Source: Gilliamella sp. Pas-s25 (GTDB lineage Bacteria > Pseudomonadota > Gammaproteobacteria > Enterobacterales > Orbaceae). From it: a stretch of 47,064 bases of DNA. The stretch spans positions 1-47,064 of the forward strand of contig NZ_WTEV01000020.1 of NCBI RefSeq assembly GCF_009795885.1. The letters are read 5' to 3'. A model generated the notes under the pieces. That model was not told the origin of the DNA. It did not search any database and was given only the letters and a program-made list of their open reading frames with translations. Each line of letters starts with the position of its first letter. The first letter of the stretch is position 1. Below, one piece after another: positions 22,334 through 31,613 of this stretch. The position numbers and the translations under genes are program-made.

Positions 22334-22873
22334 TTATTTTTCAATGAAATCTTGATATATTTCAATTAAATTCTCATTTTCGCTCTTTTGGCATTTATCC
22401 ATTAATTTGATTTTTAGGTCTGAGAAATTTAAATATTGCAGTAATTCAGCTAATCTTCGGAATATAAAGTCATCGAAAGAATCAAGGCCATTATCTAACA
22501 GACTAGATAATTTATTTTTTACGATTTTATTTTCTTTAAGCTTGATCAATATATCTCTAGCTATAGGAATATTATCAATATTGCCATCTATTGATATATT
22601 TATAATTATGGGGATTAATATTTCTAATTCTTCGTCATTAAAATCATCATCTCTTATAAATCTTAATGCTGTTCCTTGTTCTGATAATGTATTGAGTGCT
22701 AATAGTAATTGCTTAAAAAAACATTTTGATTTTCTAAAATAATATTTAGAAGAAAATAGATTTGTTTCAGATTCTTTTAAATGAAGCCATTCTCTAGAAA
22801 ATTTTGTATTATCTATCATGTTGTTAACACCACGCGACCAAGGAGTTGAGTTAATAGAGTTCTTTAATTGCAT
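22334..22873 (-). CDS. Unknown helical protein, last gene of the accessory cluster
   Basis: 179 aa, no signal peptide or membrane segment, acidic and rich in Ile, Leu, Asn and Asp; it looks mostly helical. I do not recognise it. Length, composition and position are reminiscent of immunity proteins that accompany secreted toxins, but that is a guess and no toxin gene is adjacent. The start is uncertain: the first Met (22873) lacks a good ribosome site, and Met19 (22819) is an alternative. It follows the first exported paralogue by 27 bases on the same strand, so it is probably co-transcribed with it. Confidence 0.55.
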   Translation of the reverse strand: MQLKNSINSTPWSRGVNNMIDNTKFSREWLHLKESETNLFSSKYYFRKSKCFFKQLLLALNTLSEQGTALRFIRDDDFNDEELEILIPIIINISIDGNIDNIPIARDILIKLKENKIVKNKLSSLLDNGLDSFDDFIFRRLAELLQYLNFSDLKIKLMDKCQKSENENLIEIYQDFIEK

Positions 22874-22900
22874 CTATTAACATAGCCTATGTCAGTCCAG

Positions 22901-23299
22901 CTATTTACGATCTACTTTTAAATTATCTTTCGATACAAAATAAATATCGCTCCCCCCTGTTGAACAAAATTCAGTAATATCATTTTCGTTAACCTCTACA
23001 GCATCACCTTTTGTTATAACTTGATAGCTATTGCCATTATCATCATAAAAAACGAAGCGATAAATTTGGGTATATACATATTTTTTCTTTATCATAGTAT
23101 TTGTATTTTTCTTTTTTTCTGATGCCAATAATGTTACTGTTGTTTTTGATGGATCTAAATCAGCCATCTCAACGATTCCTCCATTATATTGCATCCACCG
23201 AGCCGCATCGTTCATGAAAGCATTTGCACAATCAGGTGTTTTAGCAAAAGAGATTATAGGCCACATTATTAGCCCAATAATTAAAAAAAATTTTTTCAT
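22901..23299 (-). CDS. Small exported protein, paralogue A
   Basis: 132 aa with a classic signal peptide, MKKFFLIIGLIMWPIISFAK, cleaved after Ala near residue 19. The mature part shares a core with the next two genes: a Cys just after the cleavage site, an Asn-rich helix with Trp, TLLASE, YTQIYRFVFYDDNGNSY and VITK, a second Cys, and a final VSK. The two conserved cysteines could form a disulfide in the periplasm. Copy A has an insertion before the YTQIY block. A ribosome site AAGGTTATAA precedes the ATG. No family recognised. Confidence 0.7.
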   Translation of the reverse strand: MKKFFLIIGLIMWPIISFAKTPDCANAFMNDAARWMQYNGGIVEMADLDPSKTTVTLLASEKKKNTNTMIKKKYVYTQIYRFVFYDDNGNSYQVITKGDAVEVNENDITEFCSTGGSDIYFVSKDNLKVDRK

Positions 23300-23402
23300 T
23301 TTATAACCTTTAATTTTTGTCTTGCCGTATTCATTTAGCTAATTGATAAAGCAATTATATGATTTGGTTAAACATGTCTGAAACCGTTGACAATTTTACG
23401 CA

Positions 23403-23750
23403 TTAATCAAAATAATCAATCTGGCGTTTTGATACTAGATAACTATCAACTTCACCTATCGAACAGTCTTTATTAGAAGCTTCACTTTTTGTGATAACTT
23501 CATAAGCTTTGTTTTGATTATCATAAAAAACAAAATGATAAATTTGCGTATATAAATCCTTACTTTTCTGTTCAGATGCTAAAAGTGTTATTCTCAATTT
23601 TGATTGAATCAAGTTTTCAATCTCCACTATATTACTACTTTTTAACCACTCCTTAGCTTTATTCAAAGCATGATTATGGCAATCTGGTCCTTTAGCAAAG
23701 GATAGAATCGGGCATAATATTAACAATATTACTAAAGAAAGCTTTTTCAT
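23403..23750 (-). CDS. Small exported protein, paralogue B
   Basis: 115 aa with signal peptide MKKLSLVILLILCPILSFAK. The same core as its neighbours is present: TLLASEQKSKDLYTQIYHF, then VFYDNQNKAYEVITKSEAS. The two cysteines are kept (GPDC, KDC). It is closer to copy C than to copy A. AAGGTAAT precedes the ATG, nearly the same ribosome-site context as copies A and C. Function unknown. Confidence 0.7.
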   Translation of the reverse strand: MKKLSLVILLILCPILSFAKGPDCHNHALNKAKEWLKSSNIVEIENLIQSKLRITLLASEQKSKDLYTQIYHFVFYDNQNKAYEVITKSEASNKDCSIGEVDSYLVSKRQIDYFD

Positions 23751-23848
23751 ATAATTACCTTAAATTATTCTTTTTTACCTTATATTACTTTCATCGTTGA
23801 CTAAAAACAGTCTAAAATACTGGATTTACTTACCTATTATTAGATAAC

Positions 23849-24190
23849 CTACTGATGAACTTGGCTTTTGGATATTAGATATTTATTCACATCACTTATT
23901 GAACATTCTTCGTATGATGCTTGGCTTTTTGTAATAACTTCGTAACTATTACCATTTTTATCATAAAAAACAAAGTGATAAATTTGTTTATACAAACCTT
24001 TTTTTATCTCCTCTGAGGCCAATTGCGTTATTTTGGTTTTCGATTCATCCAAGTCTTGAATATCCACTATCTTTTCATTTTTCATCCAAACCTCGGTCAT
24101 ATTCATGGGCCAAGTATAACAATTAGGCCCTTTGGCTAAGGATACTAATGGGCACAACATTAGTAATATTAGTATAGATAGTTTTTTCAT
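23849..24190 (-). CDS. Small exported protein, paralogue C
   Basis: 113 aa from ATG 24190, chosen because MKKLSILILLMLCPLVSLAK is then a complete signal peptide and AGGTAATAAT lies upstream. The frame opens 13 codons further upstream at 24229. The core is ITQLASEEIKKGLYKQIYHF, then VFYDKNGNSYEVITKSQAS, with two cysteines. First gene of the cluster. Family unknown; tandem duplication is evident. Confidence 0.7.
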   Translation of the reverse strand: MKKLSILILLMLCPLVSLAKGPNCYTWPMNMTEVWMKNEKIVDIQDLDESKTKITQLASEEIKKGLYKQIYHFVFYDKNGNSYEVITKSQASYEECSISDVNKYLISKSQVHQ

Positions 24191-24398
24191 ATTATTACCT
24201 AAATTGATTTCTTGTAGATTCAATCGCAAAGTGTACCATTTTTTTAGATGTGTAAAAATTAGATTGTTATTAGAATCCTCTTATCATACATTGCAAACAG
24301 CAGGCCGAACTAATTAGACATAAAAATTCTTGCTACTGCTAGGGTAAGTTCGACTCGTTTGTGGCATGCCATAACTTGTAGTTTTTTTGCCTATAAAG

Positions 24399-24427
24399 TT
24401 GACACGAGAATAGCAACTAGATTTATG
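24399..24427 (+). promoter_or_regulatory. Weak candidate promoter for recC
   Basis: A perfect TTGACA at 24399-24404 is followed after 17 bases by TTTATG (24422-24427), a poor -10. The 289-bp gap between the exported-protein cluster and recC holds no other signal that I can support. Confidence 0.3.
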
Positions 24428-24479
24428 AGTAACGATCAGCGATAATCTTAATCTTCTCTTATCAATAATTAGTGTTGTT

Positions 24480-27400
24480 ATGTTTACCATTTATCATTCA
24501 AATCAGGTCGATTTACTCAAGACGTTATTGAGTGAATTGATGCGCAGGCAACCATTAGAGGATGTATTTACACCTGATATAGTTATGGTGCAAAGTCAAG
24601 GTATGGCACAATGGTTGCAAATTGCGTTAGCGGATGAACTTGGTATTGTTGCTAATGTTGATTTTCTTTTTCCAACTCAATTGATTTGGCAACTTTATCA
24701 AAAATTATTGCCCGATGCGCCCATTGAAAATAGTTATAGTATTGAAGCAATGAGTTGGCGTTTGTATTATTTGTTGCCCCAAGTTATTGAACAACCTGAG
24801 TTTAGCGCACTTAAACATTATCTAGATATTGATAAACAAGATAAAAAACGATATCAGCTTGCAACCCGTATAGCGCGGTTATTTGACCAATACTTAGTTT
24901 ATCGCCCTGATTGGCTAGCAAAGTGGGAGGCCAATCAGACTGTTAGTGAATTAAATCATCATTCCGATGAAAAGTGGCAAGCAGAGCTATGGCGAAAGCT
25001 AATATCCATCAGTCAACCTTATCATCGCGCTAATATTTATCAACAAATGCTTGAAATTTTGTTAGATAATAACTTTGAGCGTTCACGTTTAGCTCTATTA
25101 CCTAATCGTATTTTTATTTTTGGTATTACTTCTCTTCCTCCTATTTATCTTTCGTTACTGTCAGCACTTGGGAAACATATTGATGTCCATTTAATGTTTA
25201 ACAATCCGTGTAAATGGTATTGGGGCGATATTGTTGAAAAGCAGTTGTCAGATATATTCAATACCCCCGATAAAATCCCCAATCCCCTTTTAACCTCGTG
25301 GGGAAAATTGGGACGTGATAATCTGTTCCTGTTACAGGAATTTAATAATAAACAAGATATTGAAGCATTTGTTGATCAAGGGCGATCTTGTTTATTAAAT
25401 GCCATTCAGCAAGATATTTTAGATCTGTATCCAAACGATTTTGGTAATAAGCATATTGCAGCAACAGATAAGTCAATTTCGTTTCATGCCTGCCATAGTG
25501 AACAACGTGAAGTTGAAGTGTTGTATGATTATCTGCTATCGGTTTTTGACGCTGATCCCACACTAGAATTACGTGATTGCATAGTTATGGTTTCGGATAT
25601 TGATAAGTATGTGCCTTATATTCGCGCTGTTTTTGCTAATGCTTATGAAAAGCGCTATTTACCTTTTACCATTTCAGATCAAAAAGCACGAAATATCGAT
25701 CCAATTGTTCAAGGTTTTTTTACTATTTTAAATTTTCCAAATAGCCGCTTTACAGCAGAAGAACTTTTTAATTTGCTTGAGATCCCAGCTATTTGTGAAA
25801 AATTTGCAATTAACCAATCACAGCTAACCTTGTTGAGGACTTGGATTGTTGAGTCAGGCATTCGTTTTGGGCTTGATAGCGCACATAGTTGGTTATTTGG
25901 GCTTGAACGGTTATTACTTGGCTATACGATGAATAGTGAGCAAGGGGGATGGCAACAGATATTACCTTATGATGGGGCAACTGGTTTAGATGCCGAACTA
26001 ATCGGTCAATTAGCCGAATTTATTAAAGTGGTAAAGAAGTGGTTTGCTATCTTAAACGAAGAAAAACCGCTCATTGATTGGCAACCTTGTTGTCTTGAAT
26101 TGATTAATGATTTTTTTGTCAGCAATTCACAACGTGAATCCATTTTATTGATGATAGCACAAGAGTGGCAAGCGTTGATTAATAGTGGTTTGTCAGCCAA
26201 TTATATGGATAATATTTCTATCACGATTTTGCATGATGCCATGCAATTGCGCTTAGAACAAAATCATTTAGCACATCGTTTTTTAGTTGGTAAGATAAAT
26301 TTTTGTACCATGATGCCAATGCGCTCGATTCCCTTTAAAGTTGTTTGTTTATTGGGAATGAATGACGGGGATTATCCAAGAACGTCGCTTCCACTTGACT
26401 TTGATTTAATTGCACAGCATCCAAGACGAGGTGATCGCAGTCGTCGCACCGATGATCGTTACCTTTTTTTAGAGGCAATTTTATCTGCGCAAAAACAGCT
26501 GTATATCAGTTATATTGGTCGCGAAATGAAAGATGATAGTGAGCGTTATCCCTCTATACTTGTTGATGAACTCTGGGAGTATATTGCCCAATATTATAAT
26601 AAACCTGCAAATAACACAGCAATTTCTACTAACAGCTTGGATTGTTTACGTGTAAACCATACACGCACACCGTTTAATCCGCAAAATTTTTTACAAGAAC
26701 CAAAAAGCTATGCCGATGAGTGGTTACCTGCGGCATTGCAACAAGGTGAAAACCAATTATTTATTAGTGAAATACCTGTTATTGGAATTGATAATATCAA
26801 TCTCGATGAATTAAAACGATTTTACCAACACTCTATTCGGTTTTTTTTACAAAAACGGTTTAATTTTTATATCAATTATCTAGATGATACCTTACCGGAT
26901 GCCGAAAATTTTAATCTTGATAGTTTAAAACGTTATCAATTGAACTTGCTGATTTTAAATCAGCTGATCTCTAATGAACCACCACAATCCGATGATTTTT
27001 ATCAGCGTTTAGCATTAACAGGTGAATTACCAGATGGTGCCTTTGGTGAAATTATTTATGATAATCAATTTGAATCACTGCAACCATTAGCGAATAAAAT
27101 TAACCAAGAACGCTTGGTTATGACAACGCAAGAGGTCAATTTAACTATTTTGACCAATGGGCAACATGCCCAATTACAAGGTTGGTTAACCCATATTCAA
27201 GATGATGGTATTTTAACATGGCGCCCTGCAAAACTGTCGATTCGAGATGGTATTTCGCTATGGATTGATCATTTAGTGTATTGCATCTTAAATCCAGATC
27301 AAGTTGAAAATCAAAGCCGCATCTATGGCCGAGAAGATACTGAGTGGCGTTTTTTACACTTACCCCATGATCAAGCAATTGCGATATTAACCACATTGGT

Positions 27401-27689
27401 GGAAGGTTATTTGCACGGTATTAATCAGCCTTTATTATTACCAGTGCAAAGCGCATGGAGTTGGTTAATTGCAGCCTATAATAAAAAAACAGGCGAGATT
27501 GTCGAGAGCGATAAAGCTATCAATCAGCTTTTAAATACTTGGCAAGGCGGCTTTAACCGATCTGCTGAGTGCGACAGTTATTATACTCGCCTTTACCCTG
27601 ACTTAACCGACGCATTAATTGAACAAATTATTTTTGCTGCCCAACGATTTTTACTGCCAATTTTATTACATCAAACAACCGTAGAATAA
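24480..27689 (+). CDS. recC: Exodeoxyribonuclease V subunit gamma (RecC)
   Basis: Scaffold and Chi-recognition subunit of the RecBCD helicase-nuclease for double-strand-break repair and degradation of foreign linear DNA. 1069 aa, slightly shorter than E. coli (1122). Matching blocks include VQSQGMAQWLQIALAD, LFDQYLVYRPDWLAKWE, LTSWGKLGRDNLFLLQ, FHACHSEQREVEVLYDYLL, FCTMMPMRSIPFKVVCLLGMN and RGDRSRRTDDRYLFLEA. No ribosome site is obvious before the ATG. recB and recD are not in the window; yjjV follows after 8 bases, so this is not the enterobacterial recC-ptrA-recB-recD arrangement. Confidence 0.96.
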   Translation: MFTIYHSNQVDLLKTLLSELMRRQPLEDVFTPDIVMVQSQGMAQWLQIALADELGIVANVDFLFPTQLIWQLYQKLLPDAPIENSYSIEAMSWRLYYLLPQVIEQPEFSALKHYLDIDKQDKKRYQLATRIARLFDQYLVYRPDWLAKWEANQTVSELNHHSDEKWQAELWRKLISISQPYHRANIYQQMLEILLDNNFERSRLALLPNRIFIFGITSLPPIYLSLLSALGKHIDVHLMFNNPCKWYWGDIVEKQLSDIFNTPDKIPNPLLTSWGKLGRDNLFLLQEFNNKQDIEAFVDQGRSCLLNAIQQDILDLYPNDFGNKHIAATDKSISFHACHSEQREVEVLYDYLLSVFDADPTLELRDCIVMVSDIDKYVPYIRAVFANAYEKRYLPFTISDQKARNIDPIVQGFFTILNFPNSRFTAEELFNLLEIPAICEKFAINQSQLTLLRTWIVESGIRFGLDSAHSWLFGLERLLLGYTMNSEQGGWQQILPYDGATGLDAELIGQLAEFIKVVKKWFAILNEEKPLIDWQPCCLELINDFFVSNSQRESILLMIAQEWQALINSGLSANYMDNISITILHDAMQLRLEQNHLAHRFLVGKINFCTMMPMRSIPFKVVCLLGMNDGDYPRTSLPLDFDLIAQHPRRGDRSRRTDDRYLFLEAILSAQKQLYISYIGREMKDDSERYPSILVDELWEYIAQYYNKPANNTAISTNSLDCLRVNHTRTPFNPQNFLQEPKSYADEWLPAALQQGENQLFISEIPVIGIDNINLDELKRFYQHSIRFFLQKRFNFYINYLDDTLPDAENFNLDSLKRYQLNLLILNQLISNEPPQSDDFYQRLALTGELPDGAFGEIIYDNQFESLQPLANKINQERLVMTTQEVNLTILTNGQHAQLQGWLTHIQDDGILTWRPAKLSIRDGISLWIDHLVYCILNPDQVENQSRIYGREDTEWRFLHLPHDQAIAILTTLVEGYLHGINQPLLLPVQSAWSWLIAAYNKKTGEIVESDKAINQLLNTWQGGFNRSAECDSYYTRLYPDLTDALIEQIIFAAQRFLLPILLHQTTVE

Positions 27690-27697
27690 GGGGCATT

Positions 27698-28489
27698 ATG
27701 TTTATTGATACACACTGTCATTTTGATTTTCCGCCTTTTACTGATCATCTTGCCGATTCAATAGCTAAAATTCGCCAAGCAGATATTGTTGGGTTAATCA
27801 TACCCGCAGTTAGTGCTAACTATTTTGATACTGTTTTACAACTTACGGATGATTATAACGAAATCTATGCCGCTTTGGGACTGCATCCTATTTATCAACA
27901 TACCATGGTTGATTTAGAGCGGTTAACCGATATCGTTAAAACAAAACCTAATAAATTAATTGCCATTGGAGAGATAGGACTTGATCGCTATGATTTAAGT
28001 ATTGATTGGCAACAGCAGCTATCATTTTTTAGATCACAATTAGCGCTTGCTAAACAATTTGATTTACCCGTTTTGATTCATTCACGCAAAGCGCACGATA
28101 TTATGTACCATGAATTACACCGTGCCAACCTACCTTGCCGTGGTGTAATACATGGATTTTCAGGTAGCTATCAGCAAGCTATGCAATTTGTTAAGCTGGG
28201 CTATTATATTGGTGTAGGTGGCGTAATTAGTTATGAACGAGCGAATAAAACGCGCAATACGATTGCTCAATTACCGCTAGAAAGTCTTGTGCTTGAAACG
28301 GATGCTCCCGATATGCCATTAAGTGGTCGTCAAGGTCAAATAAATCGCCCTGAATATATCGCAGAAGTATTTAAAATCTTGACTCAATTACGCAATGAGT
28401 CAGCAGAGCACATAATGCACACGATTTTAGCAAATACCTTGACGCTATTTAGTAGACTCAATAGAGCAAAAATCACACAAAGAAACTAA
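27698..28489 (+). CDS. yjjV: TatD-family metal-dependent hydrolase YjjV
   Basis: TIM-barrel DNase/phosphohydrolase of the TatD family. 263 aa. Metal-binding motifs are DTHCHFDF (4-11), GEIGLDRYD (~95), LIHSRKAHD, VIHGFSGS and ETDAPDMPL. Resemblance is closest to E. coli YjjV rather than TatD or YcfH. It is tightly coupled to recC (8-base gap, AAGGGG ribosome site), which suggests a shared DNA-processing transcript, though substrate is not established. Confidence 0.9.
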   Translation: MFIDTHCHFDFPPFTDHLADSIAKIRQADIVGLIIPAVSANYFDTVLQLTDDYNEIYAALGLHPIYQHTMVDLERLTDIVKTKPNKLIAIGEIGLDRYDLSIDWQQQLSFFRSQLALAKQFDLPVLIHSRKAHDIMYHELHRANLPCRGVIHGFSGSYQQAMQFVKLGYYIGVGGVISYERANKTRNTIAQLPLESLVLETDAPDMPLSGRQGQINRPEYIAEVFKILTQLRNESAEHIMHTILANTLTLFSRLNRAKITQRN

Positions 28490-28542
28490 AATAACTTTAT
28501 CATTATTATAGAATAATTTTATTAGACTCATAGCAGGTTTAT

Positions 28543-28704
28543 ATGACCAGACAATTTTATCAACTATTTGTTCGATCGATTACCTCTCTTTTATCAATGC
28601 TGCCCGCTGTAGTATTTTCGGTTTGGCACAATATTTCTGGGTCATTACTAGCTGGCTATCGGCAAGATAAACCTGTTAAAAATAAGAAAAAAGCCAATAA
28701 TTAG
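28543..28704 (+). CDS. Small 53-aa hydrophobic/basic protein
   Basis: A short frame starting ATG 28543, with AGG five bases upstream, encodes [20 protein letters not shown] followed by [20 protein letters not shown] and a Lys/Asn-rich tail ending at TAG 28702-28704. One amphipathic or membrane segment (residues ~8-42) with a basic C-terminus fits a small inner-membrane protein. It lies 53 bases after yjjV on the same strand. I recognise no family; coding is inferred from ribosome site, composition and placement. Confidence 0.5.
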   Translation: MTRQFYQLFVRSITSLLSMLPAVVFSVWHNISGSLLAGYRQDKPVKNKKKANN

Positions 28705-28833
28705 CAAATAATATTGTAAAATAGCATTTATCTGCTCTTTTTCTTAATAAAATAGGTAGTAAGAGAGCTTAATTTTCCGAGCTTATAGCCAACTGCTCAT
28801 CCAGCATTTAAATTAATTTTAGGCAAAATTAAA

Positions 28834-30237
28834 ATGAATAGCGAATTACAGTTACCACCCTTTGTTTATCGAATATTACCATGGATTGCAGCATTTGCAT
28901 TTTTTATGCAATCGCTTGATACCTCGATATTAAACACTGCGCTTCCCACGATGGCTAAAGATCTTAATGAATCCCCCTTAAATATGCAATCAGCAGTGAT
29001 AAGCTATGCTTTAACCTTGGCATTATTTATTCCAGTCAGTGGTTTTTTATCAGATAAATTTGGCACTAGAAATATTTTTGTGATGGCAGTTTCACTGTTC
29101 ACCCTTGGCTCATTGCTTTGTGCTTTATCCAATTCATTAATTTTTTTAGATATCTCGCGTGTTATTCAAGGTATTGGTGGCTCAATGATGGTACCGATAT
29201 CACGTTTAGTATTAATTAAATCTTTTAAGCGTAGTGATTTTTTAGCCGCCTTAAATACTGCCACCATTCCCGGTTTAATTGGACCTGTTTTAGGACCGGT
29301 ATTAGGAGGATATTTGGTTGATATGGTGAGTTGGCATTGGGTGTTTTTTATTAATTTACCCATTGGTATTTTAGGTGTGATAATTAGTTGGAAATATATG
29401 CCCAATCTAAAGGGTGAACACATGCCTTTTGATCTGTTTGGCTTTATATTTATTGTGATTGCCTTTATTAGTGCCACTTTAAGTGTAGAGGTTTTAAACC
29501 AAAATCAGACATATGATTTTCCATTGCTACTTGCCGTAATCAGCTTCGTTTTTCTACTTGTTTATTATGGGTATGCAAAAAAGAAACCAACCCCCTTATT
29601 CCCACTATCACTTTTTCAGATCCATACGTTCAAAATAGGCATTATTGGCAATTTAATTTGCCGATTAGGTATATCTGGTGTGCCTTTTTTAATTCCATTG
29701 TTATTACAAGTCGGTTTTGGCTACTCGGCTGTTTTTGCCGGTGTGATGCTAATGCCAATGGCCATTGCATCAATTTGTACTCGAATTTTTATTCCACGTA
29801 TTTTAGCTCGTTTAGGCTATCGTTTTGTGCTCGTTGCTAATACCATTTTAGCGGGCGTCATGATTGTTTTAATGTCTCTACTAAATTTATCGACGCCCCT
29901 TATCTTAATCAGTTTATTGTTATTTTGTATAGGTGGTATTAATTCTATGCAATATACCGCGATGAATAGCATAACTTTAGCGAACTTAGAAAACGAAAAT
30001 ACGAGTAGTGGTAATAGTTTAATGGCAGTTAATCAACAGCTTGCAATCAGTTTTGGTACAGGATTTGGTGCAGTTTTACTGCGATTAATTAGCAACTCAA
30101 CTGGTACTATTCACGCATTTCAATTAACGTTTGTTATACTCGGTGTGGTTACAGTGCTATCAAGCTTTATTTTTGCGCAACTAAAAAATGAAGATGGCAA
30201 AAATCTAATCACCCATCGCCAAGAAACAAGGAGATAA
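28834..30237 (+). CDS. mdtD: MFS multidrug-type transporter, MdtD-like (DHA2)
   Basis: Inner-membrane proton-driven efflux permease with about 13-14 membrane segments. 467 aa, against 471 in E. coli MdtD. Family motifs: [19 protein letters not shown] (first helix), [12 protein letters not shown] (motif A), [13 protein letters not shown] (motif B), [14 protein letters not shown] (motif C). E. coli mdtD sits in the mdtABCD-baeSR operon; here it is alone with gloC 4 bases downstream. Substrate unknown, and the symbol is by resemblance only. Confidence 0.8.
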   Translation: MNSELQLPPFVYRILPWIAAFAFFMQSLDTSILNTALPTMAKDLNESPLNMQSAVISYALTLALFIPVSGFLSDKFGTRNIFVMAVSLFTLGSLLCALSNSLIFLDISRVIQGIGGSMMVPISRLVLIKSFKRSDFLAALNTATIPGLIGPVLGPVLGGYLVDMVSWHWVFFINLPIGILGVIISWKYMPNLKGEHMPFDLFGFIFIVIAFISATLSVEVLNQNQTYDFPLLLAVISFVFLLVYYGYAKKKPTPLFPLSLFQIHTFKIGIIGNLICRLGISGVPFLIPLLLQVGFGYSAVFAGVMLMPMAIASICTRIFIPRILARLGYRFVLVANTILAGVMIVLMSLLNLSTPLILISLLLFCIGGINSMQYTAMNSITLANLENENTSSGNSLMAVNQQLAISFGTGFGAVLLRLISNSTGTIHAFQLTFVILGVVTVLSSFIFAQLKNEDGKNLITHRQETRR

Positions 30238-30241
30238 ATAT

Positions 30242-30874
30242 ATGTTTCAGTATCAAATCATCCCCGTTACCGCTTTTCAAGAAAACTGTAGCATTATTTG
30301 GTGTGATCAAACCATGGAAGGCACACTGATTGATCCTGGTGGTGAATCAGAACTACTGAAAAAAGCCGTTGAAAAACTAGGCGTAAATATTAAACAGATT
30401 TTATTAACCCATGGACATTTAGATCATGTTGGTGCGGCAACCACATTAGCTCAATATTATGATGTAAAAATTATTGGACCAAGCCAAGAAGATGAATTTT
30501 TGCTAACAAGTTTGCCACAACAATGCATACAATTTGGTTTTCCTCATACTGACAGCTTTTTACCTGATCGTTGGTTAAAAGAAGGCGACCAAATTCAAGT
30601 AGGTAACATAACCCTTGATGTTCTTTTCTGCCCTGGTCATACTCCAGGACATATTGTTTTTATTAATCATTTGGATAAACTAGCTTTTGTCGGTGATGTA
30701 TTATTTAAAGGCAGTATAGGACGAACAGATTTTCCTCGAGGCAACCATACCGATTTAATTTCATCAATCACTAATAAATTATTACCACTTGGTGATGACT
30801 TTATTTTTGTGCCAGGACACGGCCCTATGTCAAGTTTTGGTCATGAACGAATAAGCAATCCTTACTTAGTTTAA
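30242..30874 (+). CDS. gloC: Glyoxalase II-type metallo-beta-lactamase-fold hydrolase GloC (YcbL)
   Basis: Hydrolyses S-lactoylglutathione in methylglyoxal detoxification. 210 aa. The zinc-binding motif is [13 protein letters not shown] (~58-70), with [30 protein letters not shown] and FVPGHGPMS supplying further metal ligands. Short length and sequence favour YcbL/GloC over GloB. AAGGAGAT precedes the ATG, coupling it to the transporter gene. Confidence 0.92.
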   Translation: MFQYQIIPVTAFQENCSIIWCDQTMEGTLIDPGGESELLKKAVEKLGVNIKQILLTHGHLDHVGAATTLAQYYDVKIIGPSQEDEFLLTSLPQQCIQFGFPHTDSFLPDRWLKEGDQIQVGNITLDVLFCPGHTPGHIVFINHLDKLAFVGDVLFKGSIGRTDFPRGNHTDLISSITNKLLPLGDDFIFVPGHGPMSSFGHERISNPYLV

Positions 30875-30887
30875 GCAGAACCTTATT

Positions 30888-30932
30888 TTTTGTTATCACG
30901 CTCTTTGTTTTGGGTGTGATAACAAAATTTAA
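30888..30932 (+). terminator. Hairpin after gloC
   Basis: A perfect 12-bp inverted repeat, TTTTGTTATCAC (30888-30899) with GTGATAACAAAA (30916-30927), begins 13 bases after the gloC stop. Only a short T-run follows, so termination is plausible but not certain. Confidence 0.55.
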
Positions 30933-30936
30933 ACTC

Positions 30937-30971
30937 AATGTAAACTTTTAAATAAAAAAATAGTTTACATT
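30937..30971 (+). promoter_or_regulatory. BirA-type biotin operator in front of bioY
   Basis: AATGTAAACT (30937-30946) and its perfect inverted copy AGTTTACATT (30962-30971) are separated by 15 bases. This matches the layout known for BirA operators (TTGTAAACC-N14-16-GGTTTACAA). The right half overlaps the -35 box of the likely bioY promoter, which fits repression by biotinyl-AMP-bound BirA. Confidence 0.88.
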
Positions 30972-30991
30972 AAAATGCGTTGCGCTATTAT
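30964..30991 (+). promoter_or_regulatory. Promoter of bioY
   Basis: TTTACA (30964-30969) and TATTAT (30986-30991) are 16 bases apart. The -35 box is part of the right half of the BirA operator. Transcription would start near 30998, giving a leader of about 28 bases. Confidence 0.65.
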
Positions 30992-31025
30992 AGTTCTACT
31001 ATTTATGTATCAAAGGTAGAAAATA

Positions 31026-31613
31026 ATGAAACAACAAATTACTTCGTATTATCCAACATTTATCACGACACTGGTTAATTTATCTTCTTGGCAACGTAAG
31101 CTATTGACTACTACCAGTGCAGCATTACTTTTAGGATTAGCGGCTAATATTAGTATTCCAACTTACCCTGTTCCATTTACACTACAATCATTGGCGGTAT
31201 TGTTAATTGGTGCTTTTTTAGGTCGTAAATTAGGCGCATTAGCAATAATCCAATACCTTTTTTTAGGCGCAATGGGATTACCGCTATTTGCTAATGGCAG
31301 TGGTGGGATTATGGCATTAGCGTCACCTTCTTCTGGTTACTTATATGGCTATGTATTTAGTGCCTATTTAGCCGGTTTTGCAGCAGAAAGAGGGTACGAT
31401 CGTCGCTTTATTTTAGGCTTAATTGCATTCGCTTGTGCGCATCAATTGTTATTTGTATTTGGTGTTGTCTATTTAATGGGCTATTTACACATTACACTTA
31501 TTGATGCGTTAAAAGTAGGTTATTTTCCATTTGTTGGTATTGATGCACTTAAATTTATTATTGCAACTTGTGTAATGTTTTCACTATGGCGTTATCGTGC
31601 TAAAAATAAATAA
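31026..31613 (+). CDS. bioY: Biotin transporter BioY (ECF S component)
   Basis: Integral membrane substrate-binding protein for biotin uptake. 195 aa with about six membrane helices. Family signatures are PVPFTLQSLAVLLIGAFLGRKLG and the glycine-rich GLPLFANGSGGIMALASPSSGYLYGY. No ECF ATPase or T component (BioM, BioN) is adjacent, so it may act alone or with a shared module elsewhere. Regulation by biotin is supported by the upstream operator. The next gene overlaps its end. Confidence 0.93.
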   Translation: MKQQITSYYPTFITTLVNLSSWQRKLLTTTSAALLLGLAANISIPTYPVPFTLQSLAVLLIGAFLGRKLGALAIIQYLFLGAMGLPLFANGSGGIMALASPSSGYLYGYVFSAYLAGFAAERGYDRRFILGLIAFACAHQLLFVFGVVYLMGYLHITLIDALKVGYFPFVGIDALKFIIATCVMFSLWRYRAKNK

